Source: a bacterium
Lineage (GTDB): Bacteria; Krumholzibacteriota; Krumholzibacteriia; LZORAL124-64-63
NCBI GenBank assembly: GCA_016712675.1
Contig: JADJQR010000001.1
Location: 3,472,001-3,536,000, forward strand
DNA length: 64,000 bases
Direction: 5' to 3'
The notes beneath the pieces are model-generated. The model ran no database searches and had not been told where the DNA came from. It saw only the letters and a program-made list of their open reading frames with translations. The first letter of the stretch is position 1; each line of letters starts with the position of its first letter. Of this stretch, positions 1 to 8,191 are shown piece after piece. Both the position numbers and the translations under genes were made by a program.

Positions 1-383
1 TTCGGTTCGCGGTCCAACAGCAGGTCCAGCAGGTCGGTCAGGGCTTCGAAGGCAGGGAACTGCGTCAGGTAGAGACGTCGCGCCAGCTTCGTCAGGCCGG
101 AGGCCGTCGGCTGCTGCACCGCGGCCTCGCGCACCGCGGCCAACGCCGCCTCGGCGCCCTTCTGCACCTCGACCCACTCCACCAGGGTCAGGAGCATCCG
201 TTCGGCCCGCGCCGGTGCATTCTGGCGTCCGACCTGCCCGGCGATGGGGGCCAGTTCGCGCCAGGAGTAATTGCCGCTGGCCAGGGCGTCCGGCCACAGC
301 GCCTCGAGCTTGTCGAAGTCGCGGGCGTTGGCGAGTTTACCGAGCTTGATCAGGGAAGGTCCGGCGGTCTGGTCTTCGCTCAT
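1..383 (-). CDS. Partial protein of unknown function, N-terminal 127 residues
   Basis: The reading frame opens with ATG at 383, behind an AGAGGGG ribosome site five bases upstream, and runs off the left edge without a stop. The visible part is soluble, rich in Ala and Leu and almost entirely helical in character, with pairs of amphipathic helices that recall TPR-like scaffolds. There is no signal peptide, membrane segment or catalytic motif. I do not recognise the family. The conserved part of the protein probably lies beyond the window, so no function is proposed. Confidence 0.6.
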   Translation of the reverse strand, partial: MSEDQTAGPSLIKLGKLANARDFDKLEALWPDALASGNYSWRELAPIAGQVGRQNAPARAERMLLTLVEWVEVQKGAEAALAAVREAAVQQPTASGLTKLARRLYLTQFPAFEALTDLLDLLLDREP

Positions 384-490
384 CGTGCCCCTCTACCTCG
401 TGACGGCCTGGAAAAATTGCGAGCGTCCCACAATAAGCTATGGAGGGCGGCTGCGAAAGCCCGGTGCGCAACTGACCGGGCGGCATGCCA

Positions 491-520
491 CCGCCGCCCC
501 GGCTGGCAGCGGGGCGGCGG
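491..520 (-). terminator. Perfect 10-bp GC-rich stem-loop, possible terminator
   Basis: CCGCCGCCCC at 491-500 pairs with GGGGCGGCGG at 511-520 across a 10-base loop. It sits about 50 bases after the stop of the secreted-protein gene at 570-1238 and before the next gene on the same strand. There is no U-tract, so intrinsic termination is only possible, not shown. Confidence 0.35.
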
Positions 521-569
521 CGGCAATCCGTTCGCAATGTTCAGCTTACACGGCCAGCGGCCGGAGGTG

Positions 570-1238
570 TCACTTGACCATGGTCATCTTGCCGGTCTTG
601 ACCATCGTTCCGGCCGCATAGCGCGTGATGTAGGTGCCCGCGGCAGAGGCCTGGCCGCGTTCGTCGCGCCCATCCCAGGTGACCTCGTGCCAGCCGGCGG
701 ACCGGTCCACGTCGAAGGTGCGCACGCGCCGGCCGTCGACGGTGAAGATCTCCAGGCGCAGGACTGCCGCATCCCCCAGGTCATCCGGCACGCCGTAGAC
801 GATGCGCGTCTCCGGGTTGAACGGGTTGGGGTAGTTCTGCGGCAGTTCGGGAGCCGGCGGCACCGGACCGTCTGAACCCTGGCCCTCGAAGTACACGGGC
901 TCGGACCACTCGCTGAATTGCGATGGATTGCCCTGGGCGTCGACGCCCCGCACGCAGATGCGCTGCATCACGTCGGGTTCGGCGTCGAGCGTCCAGACAG
1001 TGTCGTCCACGGTCGCCGCGAACGCCTCGCCGTCGGCCCCGCGCAGCACGAAGACCTCATAGAAGACCGCCGGGGGCTTCTGGACGCCGTCGACGTCGAC
1101 CGCGCACGGAGCCCAGTGGAAGTCCATCGCGACGATCTGCGCGGTGGCCGTCCCGGCTGTGCAGAGCGCCGCCAGTGCCAGGGCGACCGGGGCGATTGGG
1201 ACGACGAGGGCCGAGTTGCGGTGCCAGAACCTGCTCAC
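570..1238 (-). CDS. Secreted protein with FlgD-like C-terminal sorting domain
   Basis: A 222-residue exported protein. A hydrophobic stretch near residues 10-35 ending in Ala-rich sequence is a typical signal peptide. It is followed by a region of about 80 residues that resembles a fibronectin-type fold (Trp and Tyr spacing, SEWSEPVYF). A PQNYPNPFNPETRI motif then opens a C-terminal FlgD-like beta domain ending in KMTMVK. Such C-terminal domains act in Bacteroidetes as type IX sorting signals; that it does so here is inference. I chose the GTG at 1238 because AGGAGG lies six bases upstream. A TTG six codons earlier is in frame but would overlap that ribosome site. The role of the passenger domain is unknown. 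Confidence 0.75.
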   Translation of the reverse strand: MSRFWHRNSALVVPIAPVALALAALCTAGTATAQIVAMDFHWAPCAVDVDGVQKPPAVFYEVFVLRGADGEAFAATVDDTVWTLDAEPDVMQRICVRGVDAQGNPSQFSEWSEPVYFEGQGSDGPVPPAPELPQNYPNPFNPETRIVYGVPDDLGDAAVLRLEIFTVDGRRVRTFDVDRSAGWHEVTWDGRDERGQASAAGTYITRYAAGTMVKTGKMTMVK

Positions 1239-1422
1239 GGGGGTGCCTCCTGCCAATGTTGCATTTGCGTCGATGCGGGCACGCTACGGGCAGGGGTTGC
1301 AATCGGGGTGCCATGGCAACGCGCGCGGCGGGTCGGCGGACCGATCGGCAATCATCAATGACGACATGGATTTACGCGGGTGCCAAGAGATACGCCCGGG
1401 AAGCGGCCGCCACCGGAAAGAA

Positions 1423-2412
1423 TCAGCTCTCGTTTTCCGGGCATCCTGCAACGGCCGACGGGTCCTCGTCGACCATGGCGGCCAGGCGGCGACGATTGCG
1501 CGCCAGGCGGACCCCGGCGCCCACGGCCAGCACCAGCGCCAGCAGCACGAAGAGCGCCGGCCAACGGGTCCAAAGTACCAGCCAGCCGAATCGCAGTTGC
1601 ATGGAGCGCGCGAAACGATCCTCGAAGACCTCAAGCGGGGCGCCGGTCGCCTCGGCAAACGCGGCGCGGTAGTCACCGGTGCGGCGGGTCGCCTCCAGCA
1701 GGCGCGGCACCACGCCGCTGCCGTGCTCGGCCAGCAGCCGACCGACCGCCAGTTCGCTGGTGAGGTAGGCGCGGTGCGCGCGCCCGGCCGTACCGGGGAA
1801 CGGACCACGCAGGTCCCACAGGTCGGGCACGCGGCCCTCGAGCGCCAGCGACACCGTGTCGGTGAAACGCCATTCGCCGGACAGACGCATGGCCAACCCT
1901 TCGTGCAGCCAGGCGGGCAGGTCTGCGTCGCCCGCTTCGCGCATCAGGAGCGCGTGCGTCATCTCGTGCAGGAACACCTCGCGGACGCCACGGCCGACAG
2001 CCGGCAGACGTTCGTGGTCGAGCGCGATGACGCGCCCGCCGGACAGCGCCACGCCCACGCCCCAGTCGGGCAGGGCGCCACTGAACAGCCGGTCGAACGC
2101 CGCGGTACCGACCACCAGGCAAGTGACCGTGTCGGGCGGTGCGCCGGACGGCGACGCACCGACGCCGAGAGCCGCGGCCAGGGCCGGCGCGGCCTCGGCC
2201 CAGGCCGCGGCGCAGGCTTCGGCGGCCCGGCGCGAGGCCTCGTCCTCGACCTGGAACGCGACCACTGGCAGCCCCCGCGTGGACCGTGGACCGTCCGGCG
2301 TCGGTGCGGCCGCCGCCGGCGGCAGCAACGCCAGCACCGCCGCCAGGGCCAGCGCCGACACCGGCGAGAGCAGGACACGCGCCGGGCGGCGCAGGCAGGA
2401 CGAGCACGACAC
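1423..2412 (-). CDS. Membrane-anchored gluzincin-type metallopeptidase
   Basis: A 329-residue protein with an N-terminal export signal (Leu/Ala stretch at about residues 14-35) and a C-terminal membrane segment (LVLWTRWPALFVLLALVL region) followed by a short basic tail. The zinc motif HEMTH is followed about 17 residues later by WLHEGLA, whose Glu is the expected third ligand of the peptidase MA clan. The catalytic domain would face the periplasm, held by the C-terminal anchor. The GTG at 2412 has GGAG six bases upstream. The frame is open further upstream, but that part has no export signal character and runs into the region shared with the divergent sirtuin gene. The substrate is unknown. 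Confidence 0.7.
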   Translation of the reverse strand: MSCSSCLRRPARVLLSPVSALALAAVLALLPPAAAAPTPDGPRSTRGLPVVAFQVEDEASRRAAEACAAAWAEAAPALAAALGVGASPSGAPPDTVTCLVVGTAAFDRLFSGALPDWGVGVALSGGRVIALDHERLPAVGRGVREVFLHEMTHALLMREAGDADLPAWLHEGLAMRLSGEWRFTDTVSLALEGRVPDLWDLRGPFPGTAGRAHRAYLTSELAVGRLLAEHGSGVVPRLLEATRRTGDYRAAFAEATGAPLEVFEDRFARSMQLRFGWLVLWTRWPALFVLLALVLAVGAGVRLARNRRRLAAMVDEDPSAVAGCPENES

Positions 2413-2567
2413 GCAGCACTCCAGGGGGTAGGCGCGGCCCCGGCCGGCCTGCGGCAAAGCTGGTGAGCCGTCGCGCGGCGCGGTATGCTCCGCCGCGAAC
2501 TGGTCCCCAAGATCGCACGGGCGGCCGTCGCCCACAACGCACGCGCGTCTCCGGCGGGGAGGACGGC

Positions 2568-3308
2568 ATGGCCGACACGGCGGACTGGGAACGGCAACTG
2601 GCGGCAGTGCGTGCGACGCTGGGCCCCGGCACGCGCGTGGCGGTGCTGACGGGCGCCGGCATCTCCGCCGGCAGCGGCATCCCCACGTTCCGCGGCGCAG
2701 CGGATGCGCTATGGTCGCGTTACCGTCCGGAGGATCTGGCCACGCCCGGGGCGTTCAAGCGCGACCCCGAGCTGGTCTGGCGCTGGTACGACTGGCGGCG
2801 AGGACTGATCGCCGCCGCCGAACCGAACCCGGCGCACCGGGCCCTGGCGGCGCTGCAGACGAAGACGGACCTGGTCCTGGTCACGCAGAACGTGGACGGC
2901 TTGCACCAGCGAGCGGGCAGCCGCGAGGTGATCGAGTTCCACGGCTCCATCTGGACGTTGCGTTGCACCGCATGCGGCCGACAGGTGGAAGACCATCGCG
3001 TGCCGCTGCCGATTCCGCCGCTGTGTTCGGACTGCGGGGCGCTGCTGCGACCCGGCGTGGTCTGGTTCGGCGAGGGCATCGACCCGGCAGTAGCGGCCCG
3101 CTCGCAGGCGGCGGCCACCGCCTGTGGGCTGATGGTCGTGGTGGGTACCGCCGGCGCCGTGCACCCGGCCGCCGGACTGGTCTCAGTCGCGCGTCGCGCG
3201 GGCGCCCGCGTGCTGGAGTTCAACCTCGAACCGGGCGGCGTCACGCACCTGGCCGACGTGTTCGTGCCCGGCGACGCGACCGTGACCCTGCCCCGTCTGG
3301 TTCCATAG
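2568..3308 (+). CDS. cobB: NAD-dependent protein deacylase (sirtuin, CobB/SIRT5 type)
   Basis: A 246-residue sirtuin that removes acyl groups from lysines using NAD+. Visible motifs are GAGISAGSGIPTFRG (residues 29-43), TQNVDGLHQRAG (106-117), the catalytic His125 in FHG, and two zinc-binding CxxC pairs (Cys133/136 and Cys153/156). Tyr74 and Arg77 in WYDWRR match the Y-x-x-R pair that lets SIRT5-like enzymes accept succinyl or malonyl lysine, so desuccinylase activity is likely. The ATG at 2568 follows a GGGGAGGAC ribosome site. The gene diverges from the metallopeptidase. Its 3' end overlaps the end of the convergent histidine kinase gene by 126 bases. Confidence 0.92.
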   Translation: MADTADWERQLAAVRATLGPGTRVAVLTGAGISAGSGIPTFRGAADALWSRYRPEDLATPGAFKRDPELVWRWYDWRRGLIAAAEPNPAHRALAALQTKTDLVLVTQNVDGLHQRAGSREVIEFHGSIWTLRCTACGRQVEDHRVPLPIPPLCSDCGALLRPGVVWFGEGIDPAVAARSQAAATACGLMVVVGTAGAVHPAAGLVSVARRAGARVLEFNLEPGGVTHLADVFVPGDATVTLPRLVP

Positions 3309-5405
3309 GTTGGCCGTTCCGCGCGGCGCGCTGATACCCGCGGGCACGCACGGCAACAACAGGAAGAACGAGTTGCCGTCGCGGTCGGAGCTGTCCAGGA
3401 AGATGCGGCCACCGTGGTTCTCGATGGCCGCCTGTGCGATGGGCAGGCTCAGGCCGGAACCCTTGTGGTGGTGCTCGATGCGCCCCACCAGTTCGAACTT
3501 GCCGAACAGGGCGCGCCGCCGGTCCTCGGGGATGGGCGCGCCCGTGTTGAACACCTCGATGAGCAGCCAGCGGACCGGAGCGTTCTCGTAGTCGCGGAAC
3601 GAGGGCTGCGACCACAGGCGACGCACCATCTCCGCGTCTGGTTGGGACAGATCCGCCGGCAGGCCCGGGATCGATTCGGCGCTCCGGATGACGACACGAC
3701 CGCCCTCGCGGTTATGCACGACGGCGTTGGACAGGATGCGCTCCAGGGCGAGCTTGAGCACGCTCAGGTCGCAGAGCACGGCCCAGTCGTCGTGCCCGGC
3801 GAACTCGTTTGCCACGGTGATGTTGCGCAGGCGCGCGCGTTCGCGCACTCCGCACAGCCCTACCTCGAGCAGGTTCTCGATCGATACGGGCTTGAGGTCC
3901 AGCTCGCGCTCGTGACTCTGCACGGAGGTCATCTGGATGGCGTCGTTCATGAAGCCCGACAGGCGCCGACCGCTGCTGGCCACGATATCGACGATCTCCG
4001 GCAGGTGCAGGGCGTCGACGGCCTGGCGCTGCACCGGGTCGGCCTTGTCCAGAGCCGAGCGCATGAACTCGACGCCACCCAGGAGCGAAGTCAACGGTGT
4101 ACGCACCTCGTGCGAGATGAGGACCAGGAAGTCGTCCTTCGCCTTGTCGGCCTGGCGCAGGTGTTCCATCGCCGCTTCCAACCGCTGGCCCTTGTCGTGC
4201 GCCTCGCGGCGTGCCTCCTCCAGCCCTTCGGCCATCACGTTGAAGCCCGCCACGACACGGCCCACCTCGTCGGGCCGTCCCGGATCCAGGCGTCGTGCGA
4301 AGTCGCCGCGGGCAATCGCCTCCAGGTTCTGCGCCAGCACATGGTGGCGGCGCTCCTGCTCGACCAGCACCTGGAAGACGCCGATCAGCGGCGCCACCAA
4401 CGCCACGGCCAGCACCGCGAGCACCAGCAGCGCGAACTGTGTCGCAGCCGTGCGCAGTCCCTCGTGCCGCGCCGCGACCACGACCGTCAGCGGCATCGCC
4501 GCGTCGCGCGCGGCGGCTGCCACCAACGGCGCGCCCACGGCGCCGCCCCCACGGTCAACGAGTGTGCCGGCTGCGCGGGCCAGGCCGCCCAGGCGCCAGC
4601 CCTCGACGGGACGTTCGGATCCCTTCAGGGTGAATTCGTAGCCGGAGAGCGGTCGGCCAACGCGCAGGTCGCGCCGCGACGAACCGAGAACCAGCCCGTC
4701 GTCGTCCAACAGGCACCACCACGACGAAGGAGCGTCGCGCCGCACCAGTTCGTCGAGATCCAGGAAGTAGACCGCCGGCGGCGCCGCCGACAGCCCCGCG
4801 TCCTGCCTGACGACCACGGGCAACAGCGTGAGTACGACAGGAGCGCCGTGATCGTGGCGACGCTGCACCTGCACCGGCGGATACACCAGCACCGGATGCC
4901 AGGGGTTGTCGTCCAGTACGCGCTGCCGGGCCCGCGTGGCGGCCATCTCGAATTCCGCGGCCGCCAGCGGCGCGTGGCCGGCCAACCACAGTGTGATGTC
5001 GCGCTCGTTGTCGCCCAGCTGCAGCGGCGCGGCCAGCAGCAGTTCGGGCGCGTGACCCGCGGCCGGTGAGGAGCCCGGCCGGCTGACCGCCACGGCGCCC
5101 AGCAGGTCGAACTCGAGCAACTCGGCGGCCCAGCCGTCGCCCGTGGCCGCACCCCCCGGCGCGGCCAGCTCGATGCGGCGTGCATCCAGCGCCAGCGCCA
5201 CGCCCACGGCGCGCTGGCGCACCTGGTGGAGCGTATCCTCGCTCTCGCGCTGCAGGCGCGTCCCGTACTCGCGGAGCGACTGGTCGGCGAATAGCACCCA
5301 GGCGGCCGCGGCCAGCAGGCCGACGGCCAGGAGCGCCGCGGGCACCACGCGGAGGACGATGCGCCACCGGGTCAGCTCGGTGAACGGGTTGGGCAGTGGG
5401 CTCAA
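3183..5405 (-). CDS. Membrane sensor histidine kinase with HAMP domain
   Basis: About 740 residues: membrane segment 1 (residues 15-39), a periplasmic sensor of about 280 residues, membrane segment 2 (ALLVLAVLAVALVAPLIG), a HAMP domain with a coiled-coil linker, HisKA with phospho-acceptor His432 in SHEVRTP, and an HATPase domain (N-box ERILSNAVVHN, G2 GSGLSLPIA). The usual DxGxG G1 box reads FNTGAPIPE. No response regulator is adjacent, so it is an orphan here. A TTG at 5405 with CGGAG upstream gives a sensible membrane N-terminus. The frame stays open to 5630, and the start is uncertain. The last ~40 residues are encoded antisense to the end of cobB and are unlike any kinase, which suggests read-through after loss of an earlier stop. 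Confidence 0.85.
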   Translation of the reverse strand: MSPLPNPFTELTRWRIVLRVVPAALLAVGLLAAAAWVLFADQSLREYGTRLQRESEDTLHQVRQRAVGVALALDARRIELAAPGGAATGDGWAAELLEFDLLGAVAVSRPGSSPAAGHAPELLLAAPLQLGDNERDITLWLAGHAPLAAAEFEMAATRARQRVLDDNPWHPVLVYPPVQVQRRHDHGAPVVLTLLPVVVRQDAGLSAAPPAVYFLDLDELVRRDAPSSWWCLLDDDGLVLGSSRRDLRVGRPLSGYEFTLKGSERPVEGWRLGGLARAAGTLVDRGGGAVGAPLVAAAARDAAMPLTVVVAARHEGLRTAATQFALLVLAVLAVALVAPLIGVFQVLVEQERRHHVLAQNLEAIARGDFARRLDPGRPDEVGRVVAGFNVMAEGLEEARREAHDKGQRLEAAMEHLRQADKAKDDFLVLISHEVRTPLTSLLGGVEFMRSALDKADPVQRQAVDALHLPEIVDIVASSGRRLSGFMNDAIQMTSVQSHERELDLKPVSIENLLEVGLCGVRERARLRNITVANEFAGHDDWAVLCDLSVLKLALERILSNAVVHNREGGRVVIRSAESIPGLPADLSQPDAEMVRRLWSQPSFRDYENAPVRWLLIEVFNTGAPIPEDRRRALFGKFELVGRIEHHHKGSGLSLPIAQAAIENHGGRIFLDSSDRDGNSFFLLLPCVPAGISAPRGTANLWNQTGQGHGRVAGHEHVGQVRDAARFEVELQHAGARATRD

Positions 5406-5535
5406 GCGCGGGCTCCGTTCCCGGATGGACGCGCCGGACGCGGCGGGCGATTGCCGCTGGCGGGCGACCTTCCTTGCGTGGGCGTTATCGTCGCAGCCGC
5501 GCGGAGATTGACCTCCTATTTGCAAGGAGTTAAAG

Positions 5536-6876
5536 ATGGCGGCAGGGGCCGCGCCGCGCGCCGGCCCGCCGCAGGCCGCCGAGCGGGAGCCAGCCCAGAT
5601 GTCGCAGCGCAAGCTGTTACTGATCAACAAGTTCTACCACGACCTGGGCCCGGCCGGGGGTGTCGGCCGCTATCTGGTGCAGGAAGAGCAGGACCTGGCC
5701 GCCGCCGGCTGGGACGTGATCCCGTTCGCGATGGCGGACGCGGACGCCCGTCCGAGCCCCTGGAGCGACCACTTCGTGCGCGCCCGCGACTACAGCCGGC
5801 CGCGACTGGGCGGCGGCGGCCTGGGCGATGCGGCGGCCCTGCTGTGGAACCGCGAAGCCGCCGGCAAGGTTGATGACCTGATCCGCGCTGCGCGCCCGGA
5901 CGTGGCCCACCTGCACAACATCTATCACCACCTGACGCCGTCCATCCTGCCGGTGCTGCGCCGCCACCGCGTGCCGGTGGTGATGACATTGCATGACCTG
6001 CGCCTGCTGTGCCCGGCCATCCATATGCTGCGGGACGGCCAGGTCTGCGAACGCTGCCACGGCGGGCGCTTCCACCAGGCCGTGCTCGGGCGCTGCGTCA
6101 AGGAGTCGCGCGGCGCCTCGCTGCTGGCGGCGGTCGAGACGGCCCACCAGAGCTGGCGCCGCCTCTACGTCGACAACGTCGATGTCTTCCTCTGCCCCAG
6201 CCGCTTCTACCTGGAGAAGTACGCCGCGTGGGGCTTCCCGCGCGCGAAGCTGCGACACCTGCCGAACTTCGTGGACCTGCAGGCATGGCGGCCGGAGGCG
6301 CTGCCACCGGTCCCCGTCCGCGATGCGTACCTCTACTTCGGGCGCATCTCCAGCGAGAAGGGCCTGCGTCACGTGCTCGAGGCGCAGCACCTGTGGGAAC
6401 GCGGCCATGCGGACGGGCGTATCGCCGAACCACCCCTGGCCCTGCTGATCGCTGGCAGCGGACCCTGCGACGGCAACCTGCGCGCCAGGGCGGCTCAGCT
6501 GGACCTGAAGACCGTGCGCATCCTGGGACCGCTGGACGGGCCGGCGCTGCGGGCGGCGCTGGCTCGTGCGCGCTTCAGCGTGTTGCCGTCGGTCTGGTAC
6601 GAAAACGGCCCGATGGCCGCTTTGGAGTCGCTGGCCGCCGGCGTGCCTGTGGTCGGTTCGGACATCGGCGGTATCCCCGAAGCGGTGCGGGACGGCGTGA
6701 CGGGCATCATCGTGCCGCCGGGCGACCCGCCCGGGATCCTGGCGGGGCTGCTGCGCGGTTGCGCCCTGCCGGAGACGGCCCGCGCGGCCGCGCGGACCTG
6801 GGCCGAGGCGCATGCCGACCGCGGCAAACACATGGCGGAATTGCAGGAGATCCTGGGCGGCGCCGCGCGCCGCTGA
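5536..6876 (+). CDS. GT4-family glycosyltransferase
   Basis: A 446-residue retaining glycosyltransferase of the GT-B fold. The N-terminal half has the typical LLINKFYH start and a GGVGRYL acceptor-side loop. An insertion with CPAIHM...CERCHGG resembles the cysteine-bearing loop of several GT4 enzymes. The C-terminal half has GRISSEKG, then SVWYENGPMAALESLAAGVPVVGSDIGG split around the E-x7-E nucleotide-sugar site. ATG 5536 has a perfect AAGGAG six bases upstream. ATG 5599 (GGGAG, nine bases) is an alternative that would remove a low-complexity 21-residue leader. Position 5508-5536 also reads as TTGACC-17-TAAAGA; if that is the promoter, 5599 is the true start. It lies far from the main polysaccharide locus. 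Confidence 0.85.
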   Translation: MAAGAAPRAGPPQAAEREPAQMSQRKLLLINKFYHDLGPAGGVGRYLVQEEQDLAAAGWDVIPFAMADADARPSPWSDHFVRARDYSRPRLGGGGLGDAAALLWNREAAGKVDDLIRAARPDVAHLHNIYHHLTPSILPVLRRHRVPVVMTLHDLRLLCPAIHMLRDGQVCERCHGGRFHQAVLGRCVKESRGASLLAAVETAHQSWRRLYVDNVDVFLCPSRFYLEKYAAWGFPRAKLRHLPNFVDLQAWRPEALPPVPVRDAYLYFGRISSEKGLRHVLEAQHLWERGHADGRIAEPPLALLIAGSGPCDGNLRARAAQLDLKTVRILGPLDGPALRAALARARFSVLPSVWYENGPMAALESLAAGVPVVGSDIGGIPEAVRDGVTGIIVPPGDPPGILAGLLRGCALPETARAAARTWAEAHADRGKHMAELQEILGGAARR

Positions 6877-6977
6877 GGTGGATTTGGCCCGCGACAGGGG
6901 CGATATTGGCAGACACAGGACGGCAGCTGGAACAGGACGGCGGCAAGCGCTGGCGCCCCCAACCGAAAGGCACTCCG

Positions 6978-8162
6978 ATGAAGGACATGGGCAAGAGGGG
7001 TCTGATGACCCGCATCATCCACGCGGGCCAGCATACCGACCCGGGAACCGGCGCCGTCTCGACGCCCATCTACCAGTCCTCGACCTTCGCCTTCCGGGAC
7101 GCCGACCACGGCGCCGCCTGCTTCCGCGGCGAGCCGGGCTACAAGTACACGCGCCTGGGCAACCCCACGACCGCGGCGCTGGAAGACAACATCGCCAACC
7201 TGGAAGGCGGCTGCGGCGCGCTGGCGGCGGCCAGCGGCATGGCGGCGGTTAACATGGTCTACCTGACGTTCCTGGGACAGGGCACGCACATCGTGGCCAC
7301 CGACGCGGTCTACGGCCCCAGCCGCATGATCCTGGAGAACGAGTACCCGCGGTTCGGCGTTGCCTCGACGTTCGTGGACAGCTCGGACCCGCAGAACGTG
7401 GCGAAGGCGATGCGCCCGGACACGAAGCTGGTCTACCTGGAGACGCCGGCCAACCCCACGCTGAAGCTGACGGACCTCGAGGCCTGCGCTGCCATCGCCC
7501 ACAAGGGCGGCGCGCTGGTCGTCGTGGACAACACGTTCGCCTCGCCCTACCTGCAGAACCCGCTGCAGCAGGGCGCGGACATCGTGCTGCACAGCATGAC
7601 CAAGTTCATCAACGGGCACACCGACGTGGTGGCGGGCATCGTCATCGCGAAGGAGCCGGCGGTGCTGGAGCGCCTGCGCAAGGTGCACTACAACTTCGGC
7701 GGCACCATGGACCCGCACCAGGCGTGGCTGGTGTTGCGCGGCGTCAAGACGCTGGGCCTGCGCATGGAGCGCGCCCAGGCCAACGCCATGAAGCTGGCCG
7801 CCTTCCTGGAGAAGCACCCGAAGGTGGCCTGGGTGCGCTACCCCGGCCTGGAGAGCCACCCGCAGTACGAACTGGGCAAGCGGCAGATGCGCGGCGGCGG
7901 CGCCGTGCTCAGCTTCGGCGTCAAGGGCGGGCTGGAAGCCGGCAAGGTCGTGATCAACAACGTCGAGGTGCCGGCCCTGGCGGTGAGCCTGGGCGGCATC
8001 GAGAGCCTGATCGAGCACCCCGCCAGCATGACGCATGCGGGCGTGCCGCTGGCCGAGCGGCAGGCCGCCGGCATCAGCGACGACCTGGTGCGCGTGGCCG
8101 TCGGCTGCGAGACCTACGAGGACATCGAGGCCGACCTCAAGCGCGTGCTGGAGATGGTCTGA
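6978..8162 (+). CDS. PLP-dependent trans-sulfuration enzyme, methionine gamma-lyase-like
   Basis: A 394-residue Cys/Met-metabolism PLP enzyme. Key signals are YKYTRLGNPTT, the Asp of VVVDNTFASPYLQ, the PLP lysine in SMTKFINGHTDVVAG, and SLGGIESLIEHPASMTH near the C-terminus. The length and overall pattern fit methionine gamma-lyase best. The cysteine that follows TLYG in characterised methionine gamma-lyases is replaced here (AVYGPS), so cystathionine gamma-lyase or a related activity is equally possible. The ATG at 6978 is preceded by AAAGGCACTCCG. It stands between a glycosyltransferase and the RelA/SpoT-like gene, 29 bases upstream of the latter, so the two may be co-transcribed. Confidence 0.85.
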   Translation: MKDMGKRGLMTRIIHAGQHTDPGTGAVSTPIYQSSTFAFRDADHGAACFRGEPGYKYTRLGNPTTAALEDNIANLEGGCGALAAASGMAAVNMVYLTFLGQGTHIVATDAVYGPSRMILENEYPRFGVASTFVDSSDPQNVAKAMRPDTKLVYLETPANPTLKLTDLEACAAIAHKGGALVVVDNTFASPYLQNPLQQGADIVLHSMTKFINGHTDVVAGIVIAKEPAVLERLRKVHYNFGGTMDPHQAWLVLRGVKTLGLRMERAQANAMKLAAFLEKHPKVAWVRYPGLESHPQYELGKRQMRGGGAVLSFGVKGGLEAGKVVINNVEVPALAVSLGGIESLIEHPASMTHAGVPLAERQAAGISDDLVRVAVGCETYEDIEADLKRVLEMV

Positions 8163-8191
8163 GCGCGCACGCCCAGCAGCCCCGCCGGCGC

